Of a stretch of DNA of 43,306 nucleotides, positions 16,983 to 26,956 are shown one piece after another. The position numbers were made by a program, and so were the translations under genes. The notes below the pieces were generated by a model. That model worked only from the letters and a program-made list of their open reading frames with translations, did no database searches and was not told the origin of the DNA. This DNA comes from an uncultured Bacteroidales bacterium (GTDB lineage Bacteria > Bacteroidota > Bacteroidia > Bacteroidales > FEN-979), in the NCBI GenBank assembly GCA_903929315.1, contig CAIYUC010000137.1, positions 1 through 43,306 of the forward strand, written 5' to 3'. The stretch's first letter is position 1, and every line of letters starts with the position of its first letter.

Positions 16983-19211
16983 TTAATCAACCCTGTTTAC
17001 GTTTTTAACGCCTTCAATTTTCTTCAGATTATTAAGAAGCTGATTCAGGGTTTTTGAATCCTGCACATAAAGCATGATCTCGCCTTCTGTGAGCCCGGTT
17101 TTCGCTTCAAGGTGAAATGACTTTATATTCAGATTCAATTCTGATGAAATGATCTTTGTGATATCATTGATAAGTCCCACTTTATCGATCCCGGTAATTT
17201 TAATGCCTGCAAGGAAGGAGATTGATTCTTTGTTTGTCCAATGGATTTTCACGAAATGATTGCCAAAGCTTGAAATAAGTTCTATAGCTTTAAGACATTT
17301 TGTGCGGTGAATCTGGATCGGCAGATGGTCTGAAGCGATCACACCTATAATTTCATCACCAGGTATCGGATTACAACAAGTGGAAATCTCATATCCAAGC
17401 CGGCTTAGATTACCTTCGACAACCTTCTCCAGCCGGGGTGTCTCACGCCCCGTGGTAATTCCATTTTCGATTGATTCACCTTTTTTCTGATGATCTTTGT
17501 GACGGGATTTAATAACAAAATTCAGCCATCCGCTTTTCATGTTGGATGTGGCAAACAGTTTTACGTCCTTAACACCTATGGAATCTGTTCCACAAGCATA
17601 ATAAAGGTCGATCAGTGTGGAGAAGTTATTTGAGGTAAGGAACTTTCTGATATTTTCATGACTAAATTCAATAGTAAACTCGTCAAACCATTTTTCCAGT
17701 TTTTCTTTCCCTTGTTTGTAATACTTTTTCTTTTCGTTCTTTAAGCCAAGTTTGATGTTGGCTTTTGCCCTTGTAGTCACAGCATAATTCAACCATTCTT
17801 CCTTCGGGGACTGTTTTTTTGAAGTGATCACTTCGATTTGCTCCCCATTTTTAAGCTGGTAGTTTATTGGAACGAGTTTTTTATCCACTTTGGCGCCGAT
17901 ACAGGTATCGCCTATTTCAGAATGAATTGCGTAAGCAAAATCAAGAACAGTCGAATTGGCAGGAAGTGTTCGTAATTCTCCCTGTGGAGTGAAAATAGTA
18001 ATCTCATCGAGGAAAAAATATCCTTTAACATCATCAATGAATGATAGGGCATCAGCATCGGGGCTTTCAATCATTTCCCTGATCCGGTCAAGCCAGTTAT
18101 CGAGTTGGCTGTTCACATTCATCGATTCCTTGTACTTCCAATGGGCAGCATATCCTTTTTCTGCAATTTCGTCCATTCGTTTGGAACGGATCTGAATCTC
18201 GATCCATTGGCCCGTATGACTCATGACGGTAGTATGCAAAGCCTCATATCCATTTGCTTTTGGGATTGAAATCCAATCACGTAACCGGTCCATGTTGGGC
18301 CGGTAATGATCTGTAATAATGGAATAAACCCTCCAGCAATCGGATTTCTCCGATTCTACAGGTGTATCAATTATCACGCGGATCGCAAAAATATCATAGA
18401 TCTCTTCAAAGGGTACTTCTTTTTTCTGCATTTTCTCCCAGATGGAGTATATGGATTTTTCCCTTACTGTAATAGTGTGTTTGATATTATGAGAAGTCAA
18501 TGATTGTTTAATCGGAAAGAGGAACTTATTAATAAACCGGCTCCTTCCTTTCTCCGATTCCCTGAGTTTCTTTGAAATTGTAGCATATACCTCCGGTTCT
18601 GTATATTTTAGTGCAAGGTCCTGCAATTCACTTTTAATAGCATGTAGTCCCAAACGGTGAGCAAGGGGTGCATAAAAATAGATCGTTTCTGATGCCATCT
18701 TCAATTGTTTTTCATTGGAAACAGCATCAAGCGTTCTCATATTATGAAGACGGTCAGCAAGTTTTATCAGGATAACACGTACATCATCGGAAAGTGTGAG
18801 AAGTATCTTTTTAAAATTCTCCGCCTGGATGGATGATGTTTGTTGATCAAAGATACCCCTGATCTTCGTCAGACCATCAATGATCGATGCTACTTTTTCA
18901 CCGAAAAGTCCCCGTATATCATCGAGTGTGAATTCAGTATCTTCTACCACATCATGGAGCAATGCGCAGATGATGGAGGTAGCTCCAAGACCAATTTCTC
19001 CCACCGCGATAATTGCAACACTTAAAGGATGATAAATATACGGCTCTCCGCTTTCCCGGCGCATGTCTTTATGCGCCTCTACTGCCATATTAAAGGCTTT
19101 TCTGACTAACTTTTTATCTTCGGAGGATTTGGATTTCCAGGTTCTTAATAAATTCCCGTATCGTTTCAGGATTTCTTTTTTTTCGCCCTGGATATCATTT
19201 TGGAGCATCAA
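16983..19211 (-). CDS. Bifunctional (p)ppGpp synthetase/hydrolase (RelA/SpoT family, Rel)
   Basis: 742 residues with the full long-RSH order. The hydrolase HD domain has H61 (YIYHPLSVA) and the intact H86-D87..E90-D91 motif (LLHDVVEDT), so hydrolysis is likely retained. The synthetase domain (about 240-360) has YDIFAIRVI, IPKANGYEALHTTV and EIQIRSKRMDEIAEKGYAAHW. A TGS domain follows (about 400-460, AIHSEIGDTCIGAK), then a conserved middle region with a CCNPIPGD zinc-finger-like motif, and a C-terminal ACT domain. It makes and degrades the alarmone pppGpp/ppGpp under starvation. It is the first gene of the relA/spoT, fur, purA strand run and is divergent from the type B surface protein gene. 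Confidence 0.95.
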   Translation of the reverse strand: MMLQNDIQGEKKEILKRYGNLLRTWKSKSSEDKKLVRKAFNMAVEAHKDMRRESGEPYIYHPLSVAIIAVGEIGLGATSIICALLHDVVEDTEFTLDDIRGLFGEKVASIIDGLTKIRGIFDQQTSSIQAENFKKILLTLSDDVRVILIKLADRLHNMRTLDAVSNEKQLKMASETIYFYAPLAHRLGLHAIKSELQDLALKYTEPEVYATISKKLRESEKGRSRFINKFLFPIKQSLTSHNIKHTITVREKSIYSIWEKMQKKEVPFEEIYDIFAIRVIIDTPVESEKSDCWRVYSIITDHYRPNMDRLRDWISIPKANGYEALHTTVMSHTGQWIEIQIRSKRMDEIAEKGYAAHWKYKESMNVNSQLDNWLDRIREMIESPDADALSFIDDVKGYFFLDEITIFTPQGELRTLPANSTVLDFAYAIHSEIGDTCIGAKVDKKLVPINYQLKNGEQIEVITSKKQSPKEEWLNYAVTTRAKANIKLGLKNEKKKYYKQGKEKLEKWFDEFTIEFSHENIRKFLTSNNFSTLIDLYYACGTDSIGVKDVKLFATSNMKSGWLNFVIKSRHKDHQKKGESIENGITTGRETPRLEKVVEGNLSRLGYEISTCCNPIPGDEIIGVIASDHLPIQIHRTKCLKAIELISSFGNHFVKIHWTNKESISFLAGIKITGIDKVGLINDITKIISSELNLNIKSFHLEAKTGLTEGEIMLYVQDSKTLNQLLNNLKKIEGVKNVNRVD

Positions 19212-19234
19212 TACAACCTTTTACATAACCCTGG

Positions 19235-19242
19235 CAAAGTTA
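19235..19242 (-). promoter_or_regulatory. Candidate -7 box for relA/spoT
   Basis: Read on the - strand this is TAACTTTG, an exact TAnnTTTG match, 23 nt before the relA/spoT ATG. No clear -33 TTTG is seen at the proper distance. Confidence 0.45.
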
Positions 19243-19299
19243 CGTTAAAATTTAGAATGATTTGAAATAAGATCATGACTTCAATGCATTGAAAAGTAT

Positions 19300-19307
19300 T
19301 ACTTTTG
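19300..19307 (+). promoter_or_regulatory. Candidate -7 box for the type B surface protein gene
   Basis: TACTTTTG matches TAnnTTTG and lies 30 nt before the ATG at 19338. It contains the TTG that would be the start of the longest frame, which argues for the ATG at 19338. The -33 element is not clear. Confidence 0.45.
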
Positions 19308-19337
19308 ATAAGAATTTTGTTCAATACCCGGTTTTCT

Positions 19338-21968
19338 ATGTTGAACTGTTACACAAAAATAAAGATCCTACTGGTTTTGTTCGTTTTCACTTTTTTTTAT
19401 ACCCCATTTACTATATATGCCACCCATCAAAGAGCGGCAGAACTCACATACACACATATTTCAGGGCTAACATATGCAATCACTCTTGTAACATATACCA
19501 GGACAGGAATGCCTGCTAACTTGTTCAGAAATACTTTACCGGTTAACTGGGGAGATGGCACTGCCACTGATGTTCCAAGGGTTGATTCATTCCCTTTACC
19601 CAGCGACCCTCATTATGGGGTGACCTTTAACAAATATACCGGACAACATACCTATACGGGCCCAGCCACATATGTCATATCGATGGAAGATCCGAACAGG
19701 AATGCGGATATTTTGAATATTCCCAATTCAGTTAATATTCCACTTTATATCTATTCTGTACTTGTGATCAACCCTTTTCTCGGATATGCTGATTCCCCAC
19801 AGCTTTTAATACCACCGGTAGACAACGGTTGCGTGAATGAACCGTTTTTTCATAATCCGGGAGCCTATAGTCCCGATGGGGACAGTCTTTCTTACCGTTT
19901 AGTTACCTGCTTGGGAGAGGGAGGATTACCAATTCCAGGCTATACCCTGCCACCGACAACTTCACCCAATATTCTCAGGCTGGATTCGGTGACCGGTGAT
20001 TTTTCCTGGGAAAACCCACCCTACCAGGGACAATATAATATTGCAATCCTGATCGAAGAATGGAGGAATGGTACTATGATCGGAAGCGTTGAACGGGATA
20101 TGCAGATCATTATTGTAGCATGCAATGATCGGCCACCGGTCATTGACCCGATTGCCGATACATGTGTGGAAGCAGGAGATACGCTTATGTTCAATGTAAG
20201 AGCACACGACCCTGACGGAGGTATTGTTAAGCTGACCGGAACAGGAGGCCCGTTGGTAATGACCAATAGTCCTGCGTTCTTAAACCCGGATCCCGCTATT
20301 GGACAAGATTCTGTGACTACCACTTTTATCTGGCGAACGGTTTGCGAACATGTTCAACGCCTGCCTTACAGGGTATTTTTTAAAGCCAGCGATAATGCCA
20401 CTCCCGTAAACCTGGCAGACATAAAATCAATGCAAATCAAGGTTATCGGACCTCCACCAAAAAACCTTACTGCAACACCGCTTGGAACCTCCATAACTCT
20501 CAATTGGGATAATTATATCTGCCAAAATGCCAAAGGTTTTTATATTTTCCGGAAAGCTGATTCAACCGGTTTCATTCCTGGTTATTGCCAGACCGGTGTA
20601 CCATCTTATCTGGGTTTTGTTAAAATTGGTGAAATAACAGATATAACCAAAACTACTTATCTTGATGATAATTCAGGGGCAGGCTTAGACCTTGGCTCTA
20701 AATATTGTTATCTTATTGATGCTTATTACCCGGATAACGCTGAAAGCTACGCCTCGAATGAAGCCTGTACAAGTCTCCGGAAAGATATCCCGGTCCTTAC
20801 GAATGTCAGCGTAAATTCAACCAGTGAGACAAACGGGTCGATCTATATTGCCTGGTCCAAACCGACAGAAATCGATACTGTCCTGGCGCCGGGACCTTAC
20901 CGATATGTAATTGAACGCTTAAATCCCACCATTCCCGGTCAATTCATCCCGATTGATTCCCTGACAGATCTTAACGATACGATCCTTATTGATACATTTC
21001 TGAATACAAAATCGTTTCCTTATAAATACCGGATTGGTTTTAAAAATATCGCCCCTGGCCACTACTTCCTGATCGGATATTCTCAGGCTGCAAGCTCTAT
21101 CTATTTAACTATTACACCGACCGATAAAAAACTTAAATTAAGATGGTCTAATAATGTGCCATGGTCAAATTACCGCTATACCATTTATCGCCGCAATCTA
21201 CTAACTGCAATCTTCGATTCCATTGGCTCCAGTGACCAACCTGCATTTGATGATAAGGGCCTTAAGAATGGGATTGAATACTGCTATCATATTAAAAGTG
21301 TCGGGAAATATTCATCATCCGGGTTCATCGATCCCATTATCAATTTTTCACAGGACAATTGCAGCGTACCGGTTGATAACCTGCCACCTTGTCCGCCGGT
21401 ATTGCGGGTACGCGCTGATTGTCACAATAGTATCGATACGCTTAGCTGGATAAATCCATTTGATACCTGTTCCCTCGATATTGCCAAATATTACATTTAT
21501 TTTTCTCCCACATCCGGTGGTAACCTTGTCCTTATTGATTCCACCCTGAACCGCAATGATACTGTTTATATTTACAAACAAAATAACACGGTTGTCGGAT
21601 GTTACGGAATAATTGCCGTTGATTCCGCGGGAAACAGAAGTGGTTTCAGTAATATCGTCTGTATGGATAACATCTGTGGTTACAGGCTTCCAAATGTTTT
21701 TACTCCCAACGGAGATGGTCACAATGACTATTTCATACCATTCCCTGATTTTTCATCGGTCGGGAAGATCAACCTGACGATCTTTGATCGGTGGGGTAAG
21801 AAAGTATTTGAAACGAATGACCCTGCCATCAACTGGAATGGAAAAGACAGGACAACGAATCAGCCATGCAGTGATGGAGCATATTTCTATATATGTGATG
21901 TTTTCGAGATCACTTTGTCAGGAACAGTGAAACGAACGATCCGGGGCACAGTGACAATCCTTCGTTGA
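19338..21968 (+). CDS. Large surface protein with gliding-motility-associated C-terminal domain (T9SS type B)
   Basis: 876 residues from the ATG at 19338, which leads directly into a signal peptide ending near [10 protein letters not shown]. The N-terminal region has the [12 protein letters not shown] and NWGDGT motifs found in large Bacteroidota surface proteins, then a cadherin-like [11 protein letters not shown] block and several fibronectin III-like domains (about residues 380-780). The last 90 or so residues are a gliding-motility-associated domain ([16 protein letters not shown], then [10 protein letters not shown], then WNGKD, then DGAYFY), which is the type B T9SS signal. Type B cargo is exported by T9SS and usually assembled on the surface by a PorP/SprF-like partner, which is absent here. 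The name does not prove gliding. Confidence 0.88.
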   Translation: MLNCYTKIKILLVLFVFTFFYTPFTIYATHQRAAELTYTHISGLTYAITLVTYTRTGMPANLFRNTLPVNWGDGTATDVPRVDSFPLPSDPHYGVTFNKYTGQHTYTGPATYVISMEDPNRNADILNIPNSVNIPLYIYSVLVINPFLGYADSPQLLIPPVDNGCVNEPFFHNPGAYSPDGDSLSYRLVTCLGEGGLPIPGYTLPPTTSPNILRLDSVTGDFSWENPPYQGQYNIAILIEEWRNGTMIGSVERDMQIIIVACNDRPPVIDPIADTCVEAGDTLMFNVRAHDPDGGIVKLTGTGGPLVMTNSPAFLNPDPAIGQDSVTTTFIWRTVCEHVQRLPYRVFFKASDNATPVNLADIKSMQIKVIGPPPKNLTATPLGTSITLNWDNYICQNAKGFYIFRKADSTGFIPGYCQTGVPSYLGFVKIGEITDITKTTYLDDNSGAGLDLGSKYCYLIDAYYPDNAESYASNEACTSLRKDIPVLTNVSVNSTSETNGSIYIAWSKPTEIDTVLAPGPYRYVIERLNPTIPGQFIPIDSLTDLNDTILIDTFLNTKSFPYKYRIGFKNIAPGHYFLIGYSQAASSIYLTITPTDKKLKLRWSNNVPWSNYRYTIYRRNLLTAIFDSIGSSDQPAFDDKGLKNGIEYCYHIKSVGKYSSSGFIDPIINFSQDNCSVPVDNLPPCPPVLRVRADCHNSIDTLSWINPFDTCSLDIAKYYIYFSPTSGGNLVLIDSTLNRNDTVYIYKQNNTVVGCYGIIAVDSAGNRSGFSNIVCMDNICGYRLPNVFTPNGDGHNDYFIPFPDFSSVGKINLTIFDRWGKKVFETNDPAINWNGKDRTTNQPCSDGAYFYICDVFEITLSGTVKRTIRGTVTILR

Positions 21969-21993
21969 CATTACATTTCATCGGCACAATTAC

Positions 21994-22001
21994 TATATTT
22001 G
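21994..22001 (+). promoter_or_regulatory. -7 box immediately upstream of lepA (leaderless start)
   Basis: TATATTTG fits TAnnTTTG exactly and ends only 4 nt before the GTG start of lepA at 22006, so transcription would begin at or next to the start codon. The -33 element is unclear; the nearest TTG (21965-21967) is 26 nt away, further than consensus. Confidence 0.5.
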
Positions 22002-22005
22002 CACC

Positions 22006-23796
22006 GTGAAGAATATACGGAATTTCTGCATTATTGCCCATATTGACCACGGCAAATCCACGCTCGCTGACCGGTTACTTGAGATGACCCATACCATTTC
22101 CGAAAGAGATTTCCAGGAGCAGGTCCTGGATGATATGGATCTGGAAAGGGAAAGAGGCATTACGATTAAAAGTCATGCCATCCGGATGGATTATTTTTTT
22201 CATGGACAGGATTATGTTCTCAATCTTATCGACACTCCCGGTCATGTGGATTTTTCTTATGAAGTATCACGGGCGATCGCAGCATGTGAAGGTGCGTTAC
22301 TGGTGATCGATGCGACACAGGGCATACAAGCGCAAACGATCTCGAATCTTTGGCTTGCCATTGAACATAACCTCACCATTATTCCGGTTCTCAATAAGAT
22401 TGACATGGCCAATGCCATGATCGAGGAAGTGAAGGATCAGATCATCGATTTGCTTGGATGTTCACGAGAAGTAATTATTGAAGCCAGCGCCAAGATGGGA
22501 TATGGAATAGAACGCATCCTGGAAGATATTGTCAACAAGATCCCTGCTCCTGAAGGAAGTGAGGAGGCGCCCTTACAGGCATTGATCTTTGATTCGGTCT
22601 TCAATTCTTATCGCGGGATCATCGCTTATTTCCGGATCATGAATGGCACGGTTAGAAAAGGCGATCATGTTAAATTCGTGAATACCGGATGGGAGTATCA
22701 TGCTGATGAGATTGGCGTATTACGGCTCAGGCCGGAACCCCGTGAAATTCTTAAAGCAGGAGATGTCGGCTATATCATTTCCGGTATAAAATCGAGCAAG
22801 GAAGTGCAGGTAGGTGATACCATCACCCAGGTGGACCGGCCTTGCGATAAAGCTATCGAAGGGTTTAAAGATGTGGTCCCGATGGTTTTTGCGGGAATTT
22901 ATCCGGTTGATGCCGACGACTATGAAGTGTTAAGGGATTCGATTGAAAAACTCAGATTAAATGATGCTTCTCTTTCCTTTGAACCGGAATCATCGGCAGC
23001 ACTGGGTTTTGGTTTCCGTTGTGGATTCCTGGGTTTACTTCATATGGAGATCGTACAGGAACGTCTCGACCGGGAATTTAATATGGACGTGATCACCACC
23101 GTTCCCAATGTTTCATATAAAGTCTATACCACAAAAGGGGAAATCGTTGAAGTTCATAATCCTTCGGGACTTCCAATACCAACAGTTATCGATCATATTG
23201 AGGAACCTTACATTACGGCCAATATCATCACAAGGACGGAATATGTGGGGGCAATTATGAAACTTTGCATAGATAAGCGCGGCGTTTTAAAAAACCAGGT
23301 TTATCTGACAACAGACCGGATTGAACTCACTGTCGAGCTCCCACTTGGTGAAATCGTATTTGATTTTTACGATAAACTGAAAAGCATCTCCAAAGGATAT
23401 GCGTCCTTTGATTATTATATTTCAGGCCATAAACCTGCTGATCTGGTAAAACTTGATATATTATTGAACGGAGATTCGGTAGATGCATTATCGACCCTTC
23501 TTCACAGGGATAATGCTTATGAATTTGGCCGTAAATTTTGTATCAAGCTGAAAGAATACATTCCCCGCCAGCAATATGAAGTTGCTATACAGGCAGCCAT
23601 CGGAGCTAAGATCATTGCACGGGAAACAGTAAAAGCAGTGAGAAAAGATGTTACCGCAAAATGTTATGGAGGCGACATTACCCGTAAGCGCAAACTGCTC
23701 GAAAAACAAAAAAAAGGGAAGAAACGGATGCGTCAGGTTGGAAATGTGGAGATTCCTCAAAAAGCTTTCCTTGCTGTCCTGAAACTGGATTCCTGA
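22006..23796 (+). CDS. lepA: Elongation factor 4 (LepA)
   Basis: 596 residues with a GTG start (reads [19 protein letters not shown]). G1 is AHIDHGKST (11-19), with G3 DTPGHVDF and G4 NKIDM; the C-terminus has the LepA-specific [14 protein letters not shown] tail. It is a ribosomal GTPase that remodels elongation complexes and 30S assembly. The GTG is supported because the family's N-terminus begins right there and a -7 box ends 4 nt upstream. Together these imply a leaderless mRNA with a GTG start. It lies 37 nt after the type B surface protein gene, but the promoter suggests independent transcription. It is followed by a palindromic MITE-like element. Confidence 0.97.
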   Translation: MKNIRNFCIIAHIDHGKSTLADRLLEMTHTISERDFQEQVLDDMDLERERGITIKSHAIRMDYFFHGQDYVLNLIDTPGHVDFSYEVSRAIAACEGALLVIDATQGIQAQTISNLWLAIEHNLTIIPVLNKIDMANAMIEEVKDQIIDLLGCSREVIIEASAKMGYGIERILEDIVNKIPAPEGSEEAPLQALIFDSVFNSYRGIIAYFRIMNGTVRKGDHVKFVNTGWEYHADEIGVLRLRPEPREILKAGDVGYIISGIKSSKEVQVGDTITQVDRPCDKAIEGFKDVVPMVFAGIYPVDADDYEVLRDSIEKLRLNDASLSFEPESSAALGFGFRCGFLGLLHMEIVQERLDREFNMDVITTVPNVSYKVYTTKGEIVEVHNPSGLPIPTVIDHIEEPYITANIITRTEYVGAIMKLCIDKRGVLKNQVYLTTDRIELTVELPLGEIVFDFYDKLKSISKGYASFDYYISGHKPADLVKLDILLNGDSVDALSTLLHRDNAYEFGRKFCIKLKEYIPRQQYEVAIQAAIGAKIIARETVKAVRKDVTAKCYGGDITRKRKLLEKQKKGKKRMRQVGNVEIPQKAFLAVLKLDS

Positions 23797-23814
23797 TTTG
23801 CTGGTCAGTTGCTT

Positions 23815-23999
23815 AGAGACTGTTTAAAATTTTGTCATTTTCAGTGGAATGCTGCAGGAGCAATAAATATGGTTATTTTAACCACAAAGGTCACAATGAT
23901 TTACACAAAGGTCACAATGGCTCTCTTTGTGTACATTGTGCCTCCTTTGTGTCATTGTGGTTAAATATTTATTCAATTTTAGAAATTTAAACAGTCTCT
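23815..23999. mobile_element. MITE-like nested palindromic element
   Basis: Outer inverted repeats AGAGACTGTTTAAAATTT (23815-23832) and AAATTTAAACAGTCTCT (23983-23999) match in 17 positions with one base inserted. They enclose about 150 bases with no coding capacity. Within lies a member of the palindromic repeat family (23878-23964). Such ends resemble terminal repeats of Bacteroidota insertion sequences, so a non-autonomous transposon is a fair guess. No clear target duplication is visible and no transposase is present in the window. Confidence 0.55.
23878..23964. repeat. Palindromic intergenic repeat, copy C
   Basis: Ends TTAACCACAAAGG (left) and TCATTGTGGTTAA (right), with repeated CACAAAGGTCACAATG in the left half and CATTGTG/CTTTGTG in the right half. 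The unit is related to copies at 10077 and 30711 but carries more of the CACAAAG motif. It lies inside the MITE-like element at 23815-23999. Confidence 0.7.
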
Positions 24000-24074
24000 T
24001 ATTTTTTCCGGATATTGTAACACAATTGGTCTTGTGTCGTCTATTCTCCATTATTAACTTTTAACCTTAATCGC

Positions 24075-25028
24075 ATGAAAAAAATATTCGTATTGACCGG
24101 CATCATGCTGATGTCTGTTTTTATTCTTTTTACAGCCAATCCTGCTGCAGCAAATGATCCAGGGAATACATACGGGAATAAAGACTCCGGACATGATTCC
24201 ATTCACAGGATAATGCATGGTATGAAAATCCAGAAGATCGGAAATGACAGTATGATCATTTATATCAGGAAAAAGGATTTCCATCATTTTTGTAAATATG
24301 ATTTTCCTGGTTGCCACAAAGAAGGAGGATATTACGGTCATTGGGCAGGATTTGAAATAGGAATCGGCGGATATGTAAACTCCGGTTTCAATATGAATTT
24401 CCCGCAAACCGAAAGTTATCTGAATATCAACACGGCACGCTCAATAATGCTAAATTTCAATCCGTTTGAATTTAATCTGAATATCGCCAGAAATCATTTC
24501 GGACTCACTTCCGGATTGGGTTTGCAGGTGAATAATTATTATTTTACCGGTAATCAAATGATAATCGGCGATTCAAGCCAGCTGACAGCGTATAAAATCG
24601 TTGACAATAACGGGACATCCGTAACCCCCATGGTGAATAAACTATTTATAGCCTGGATAAATGTACCCGTTCTTATAGAGTACCAAACGAACCCTGGTTG
24701 CAGGTTTAACGGTTTTCATATTGCATTGGGTATTGTCGGCGGGGTCAGGATCGGATCTTATACAAAGCAAAGTTTTCATGAATCCGGTACAACCTATTAC
24801 CTTGAAGATATGAATGATAATGTTGTAGCCAGTATCAATCCTGACAACCATATCATCAGACAGCATGGGCCCTATCATCTGAATTCCTTCAAGGCAGATG
24901 CAACGGTAAGGATCGGCTGGTCATTCCTGAACCTGTTTGCTACCTATTCCATTACTCCCATGTTTGTGAATAACCAGGGCCCGGTAGTCTATCCCTGGAA
25001 TGTGGGGATAACACTGATGCCTTGGTAG
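24075..25028 (+). CDS. Outer-membrane beta-barrel family protein (predicted)
   Basis: 317 residues. Signal peptide about 1-26 (ending PAAAN). A His-rich, charged N-terminal part (about 30-95) is followed by alternating amphipathic strands typical of the PorT-like/OMP_b-brl family of small Bacteroidota barrels: GFEIGIGGYVNSG, FGLTSGLGLQVNNYYF, INVPVLIEYQTN, GFHIALGIVGGVRIGSYT, and a closing strand with an aromatic end (VGITLMPW). Barrel proteins of this type have no assigned substrate. It is convergent with the T9SS gene at 25087. The call is from strand pattern only. Confidence 0.7.
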   Translation: MKKIFVLTGIMLMSVFILFTANPAAANDPGNTYGNKDSGHDSIHRIMHGMKIQKIGNDSMIIYIRKKDFHHFCKYDFPGCHKEGGYYGHWAGFEIGIGGYVNSGFNMNFPQTESYLNINTARSIMLNFNPFEFNLNIARNHFGLTSGLGLQVNNYYFTGNQMIIGDSSQLTAYKIVDNNGTSVTPMVNKLFIAWINVPVLIEYQTNPGCRFNGFHIALGIVGGVRIGSYTKQSFHESGTTYYLEDMNDNVVASINPDNHIIRQHGPYHLNSFKADATVRIGWSFLNLFATYSITPMFVNNQGPVVYPWNVGITLMPW

Positions 25029-25086
25029 CCGTTGAGTAGCTAAAGAAAAGAGATGGTATCAAAATTTTCCTGGACAGTTCCGTTTT

Positions 25087-26691
25087 TTATTTTAATATTA
25101 TCAGTTTATAATGATATGAATCCCTTGCACCCTGCAGGGTAATCAGGTATGTACCATTGTTTAGAAAACTGAAGTCGTAGGAACCAGTATGGATATCCGT
25201 TGAATAAAGAACTCTGCCATCCGGCGAATATATTTTTAAAATCCCGTCCGATCCTTCCGGAATACCTGATATCTTGATGATACCTTCAGAAGGATTCGGA
25301 TAAAATTCGAACTGTTTATTTTGTAAAGGATCAGGGATCCCTACATAACAACTGGTACTTATTGTGTCAGTTGCCAGGGATTCACAGTTATTATAGACGG
25401 ATGTCAAATAATAATACGCCTCGCAATTAATCATATCTGCAAATGAAGTATCTCCAGCCGGATTTGTATTTATGAGTGTAAATGAGGAACCATCGGTACT
25501 TCTGTAAATATTATATCCAATCAATTCTGTGCTGTCATTCTGTGCTGCAACTTTTGTTTCATTTCTCATCAAAACATACGCCCTCGCTAAAAAGTTTGTG
25601 TTCAACCCGCAATACATAGTGGATGCAAGTAAAATCCATTGGTTATCCCACACAATATATGCATTATCACTGTAATTGCCGCAATCGCAGTTAAAGCCCA
25701 GGTAATTGGTCGGACCTGTATTAAGCCATTTTACCATTCCATAAAATACATCATTGAATGGAATATCGGGAACATTCACTGTGATCCATCCGTCATCAGG
25801 GGGAGTAAAAGGGTCGGATGAACCTATTAAATTGTGTGACTGATCAAATACATCCAGTGTTAATTGATCTGTTCCGTGGTTCGGGTTGTACCAGAAATAA
25901 AGATCAAAAGACTTGACAATCCCTGAGTAACCATAAACCGGAAATTCATTCCCGGCCCAGCCTGAAGTCCACATTCCGACCCCATCTTCCGCCCACCCCG
26001 GATCATAAATCAATTCCGTTAATTCAGTAAATGACGGACATACCGGCGCCTGCCAGGTTAAATAAACTTGGCAGTTTGATTTTCCGCAACTTCCATTGAC
26101 TGCCGTTGTTAAATTTTTCGGGGGTTTGCATTCACGGGAAACCTTAATATTATCTATCATCCATTCATCTATATAACTTGAATTTGTTCCTGAAGCAACA
26201 AACATGATCGTGAAAAGCTTTGATTCTGCCATCGCCAGATGGATCCTGAAATGTTGCCAATCGTAATCCCCGGTATTGGTAAGTGTTAAGTAAGTGTACC
26301 TGTTTGTATCCACATTGAGGAAAATCCTGAACCATTCGGTGCCGGTACTGGTTATGCAGTGGAATTTAAGATCAAAATCAAGATAGATCTTGTCACAAAC
26401 CAGGGAACGTGCATCAAGATAAGGAGTCTGAAGTGCATAAATGTAATTTGTTTGTATCGGGATCCCGGGAAAAATTGCACAGGGAGAGGGATCCCCGTCT
26501 GAAGTCAGGATCGTCCAATTTCCCTGCATCCAGGGAAATGACCAGTTGTTGGTGGTAAATGATGCTGATTCCCAGTTTTCAGTAAAAGGTAACAGTTGTA
26601 TCGTGTCCGTAAGGTTGGAAGAAAAAGCAGAGGAAGAAAGAAGAAGGAAAACAACCACCATCAAACCAAATCTGAGGGTTATGGTTTTCAT
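25087..26691 (-). CDS. Secreted T9SS type A cargo protein with a MAM-like N-terminal domain
   Basis: 534 residues from the ATG at 26691 (MKTITLRFGL), which begins a good signal peptide (about 1-25, ending SSAFSS). A TTG start 8 codons upstream lies within a promoter box and is rejected. The N-terminal half looks like a MAM/choice-of-anchor-J beta-sandwich: FTENWES, then PYLDARSL, DWQHFRIHLA and SYIDEWMIDNIKV. A fibronectin III-like domain follows (GYNIYRSTDGSSFTLIN near the C-terminus), then a type A sorting domain (FEFYPNPSEG...YHYKLIILK). Function unknown; no catalytic motif is evident. It has its own promoter candidate. Confidence 0.8.
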   Translation of the reverse strand: MKTITLRFGLMVVVFLLLSSSAFSSNLTDTIQLLPFTENWESASFTTNNWSFPWMQGNWTILTSDGDPSPCAIFPGIPIQTNYIYALQTPYLDARSLVCDKIYLDFDLKFHCITSTGTEWFRIFLNVDTNRYTYLTLTNTGDYDWQHFRIHLAMAESKLFTIMFVASGTNSSYIDEWMIDNIKVSRECKPPKNLTTAVNGSCGKSNCQVYLTWQAPVCPSFTELTELIYDPGWAEDGVGMWTSGWAGNEFPVYGYSGIVKSFDLYFWYNPNHGTDQLTLDVFDQSHNLIGSSDPFTPPDDGWITVNVPDIPFNDVFYGMVKWLNTGPTNYLGFNCDCGNYSDNAYIVWDNQWILLASTMYCGLNTNFLARAYVLMRNETKVAAQNDSTELIGYNIYRSTDGSSFTLINTNPAGDTSFADMINCEAYYYLTSVYNNCESLATDTISTSCYVGIPDPLQNKQFEFYPNPSEGIIKISGIPEGSDGILKIYSPDGRVLYSTDIHTGSYDFSFLNNGTYLITLQGARDSYHYKLIILK

Positions 26692-26694
26692 GAT

Positions 26695-26720
26695 GAAGCG
26701 TTTAAGACGCTTCAAATATA
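26695..26720 (-). promoter_or_regulatory. Promoter box and leader hairpin of the T9SS cargo gene
   Basis: On the - strand, TATATTTG (26713-26720) is an exact TAnnTTTG match. It is followed directly by a 7-bp hairpin (GAAGCGT with ACGCTTC, 26695-26713) just before the ATG at 26691. The short hairpin would lie in or near the transcript's 5' end. Confidence 0.45.
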
Positions 26721-26822
26721 CGAAGAAATTTCTAATTTCGATATTATCTAGTCAATATATTTTTTGCTATGCCGGATTAATCTTCATAAATATTTCAATA
26801 AGATGGTTTGAAATAATTCTTC

Positions 26823-26893
26823 ACCGCAAAGACGCGAGGGCGCAAAAAATCAAATTCATTATCTACGCTTTTCATACCTGAACGGATTAATGA
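26823..26893 (+). pseudogene. Orphan leader of a lost GxxExxY gene
   Basis: About 71 bases starting ACCGCAAAGACGCGAGGGCG and ending CTGAACGGATTAATGA, matching the leader of the intact GxxExxY gene at 9587-9660 from end to end. The ATG at its end runs into a stop after 7 codons and no family sequence follows. The remaining part of the 240-nt gap (26721-26956) holds only AT-rich sequence. It reads as the residue of a second cassette copy. Confidence 0.6.
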
Positions 26894-26956
26894 GAAACAC
26901 GTGTCCTTGCTGATTAACAGGATAAATAATGGAGAAGTATTAAAAAAAAACCAACA

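Noticed and set aside
26716-26956. Possible small RNA gene in the gap after the T9SS cargo gene
   Set aside because: The gap is accounted for by a promoter region and a GxxExxY leader remnant; no stable RNA structure was seen.
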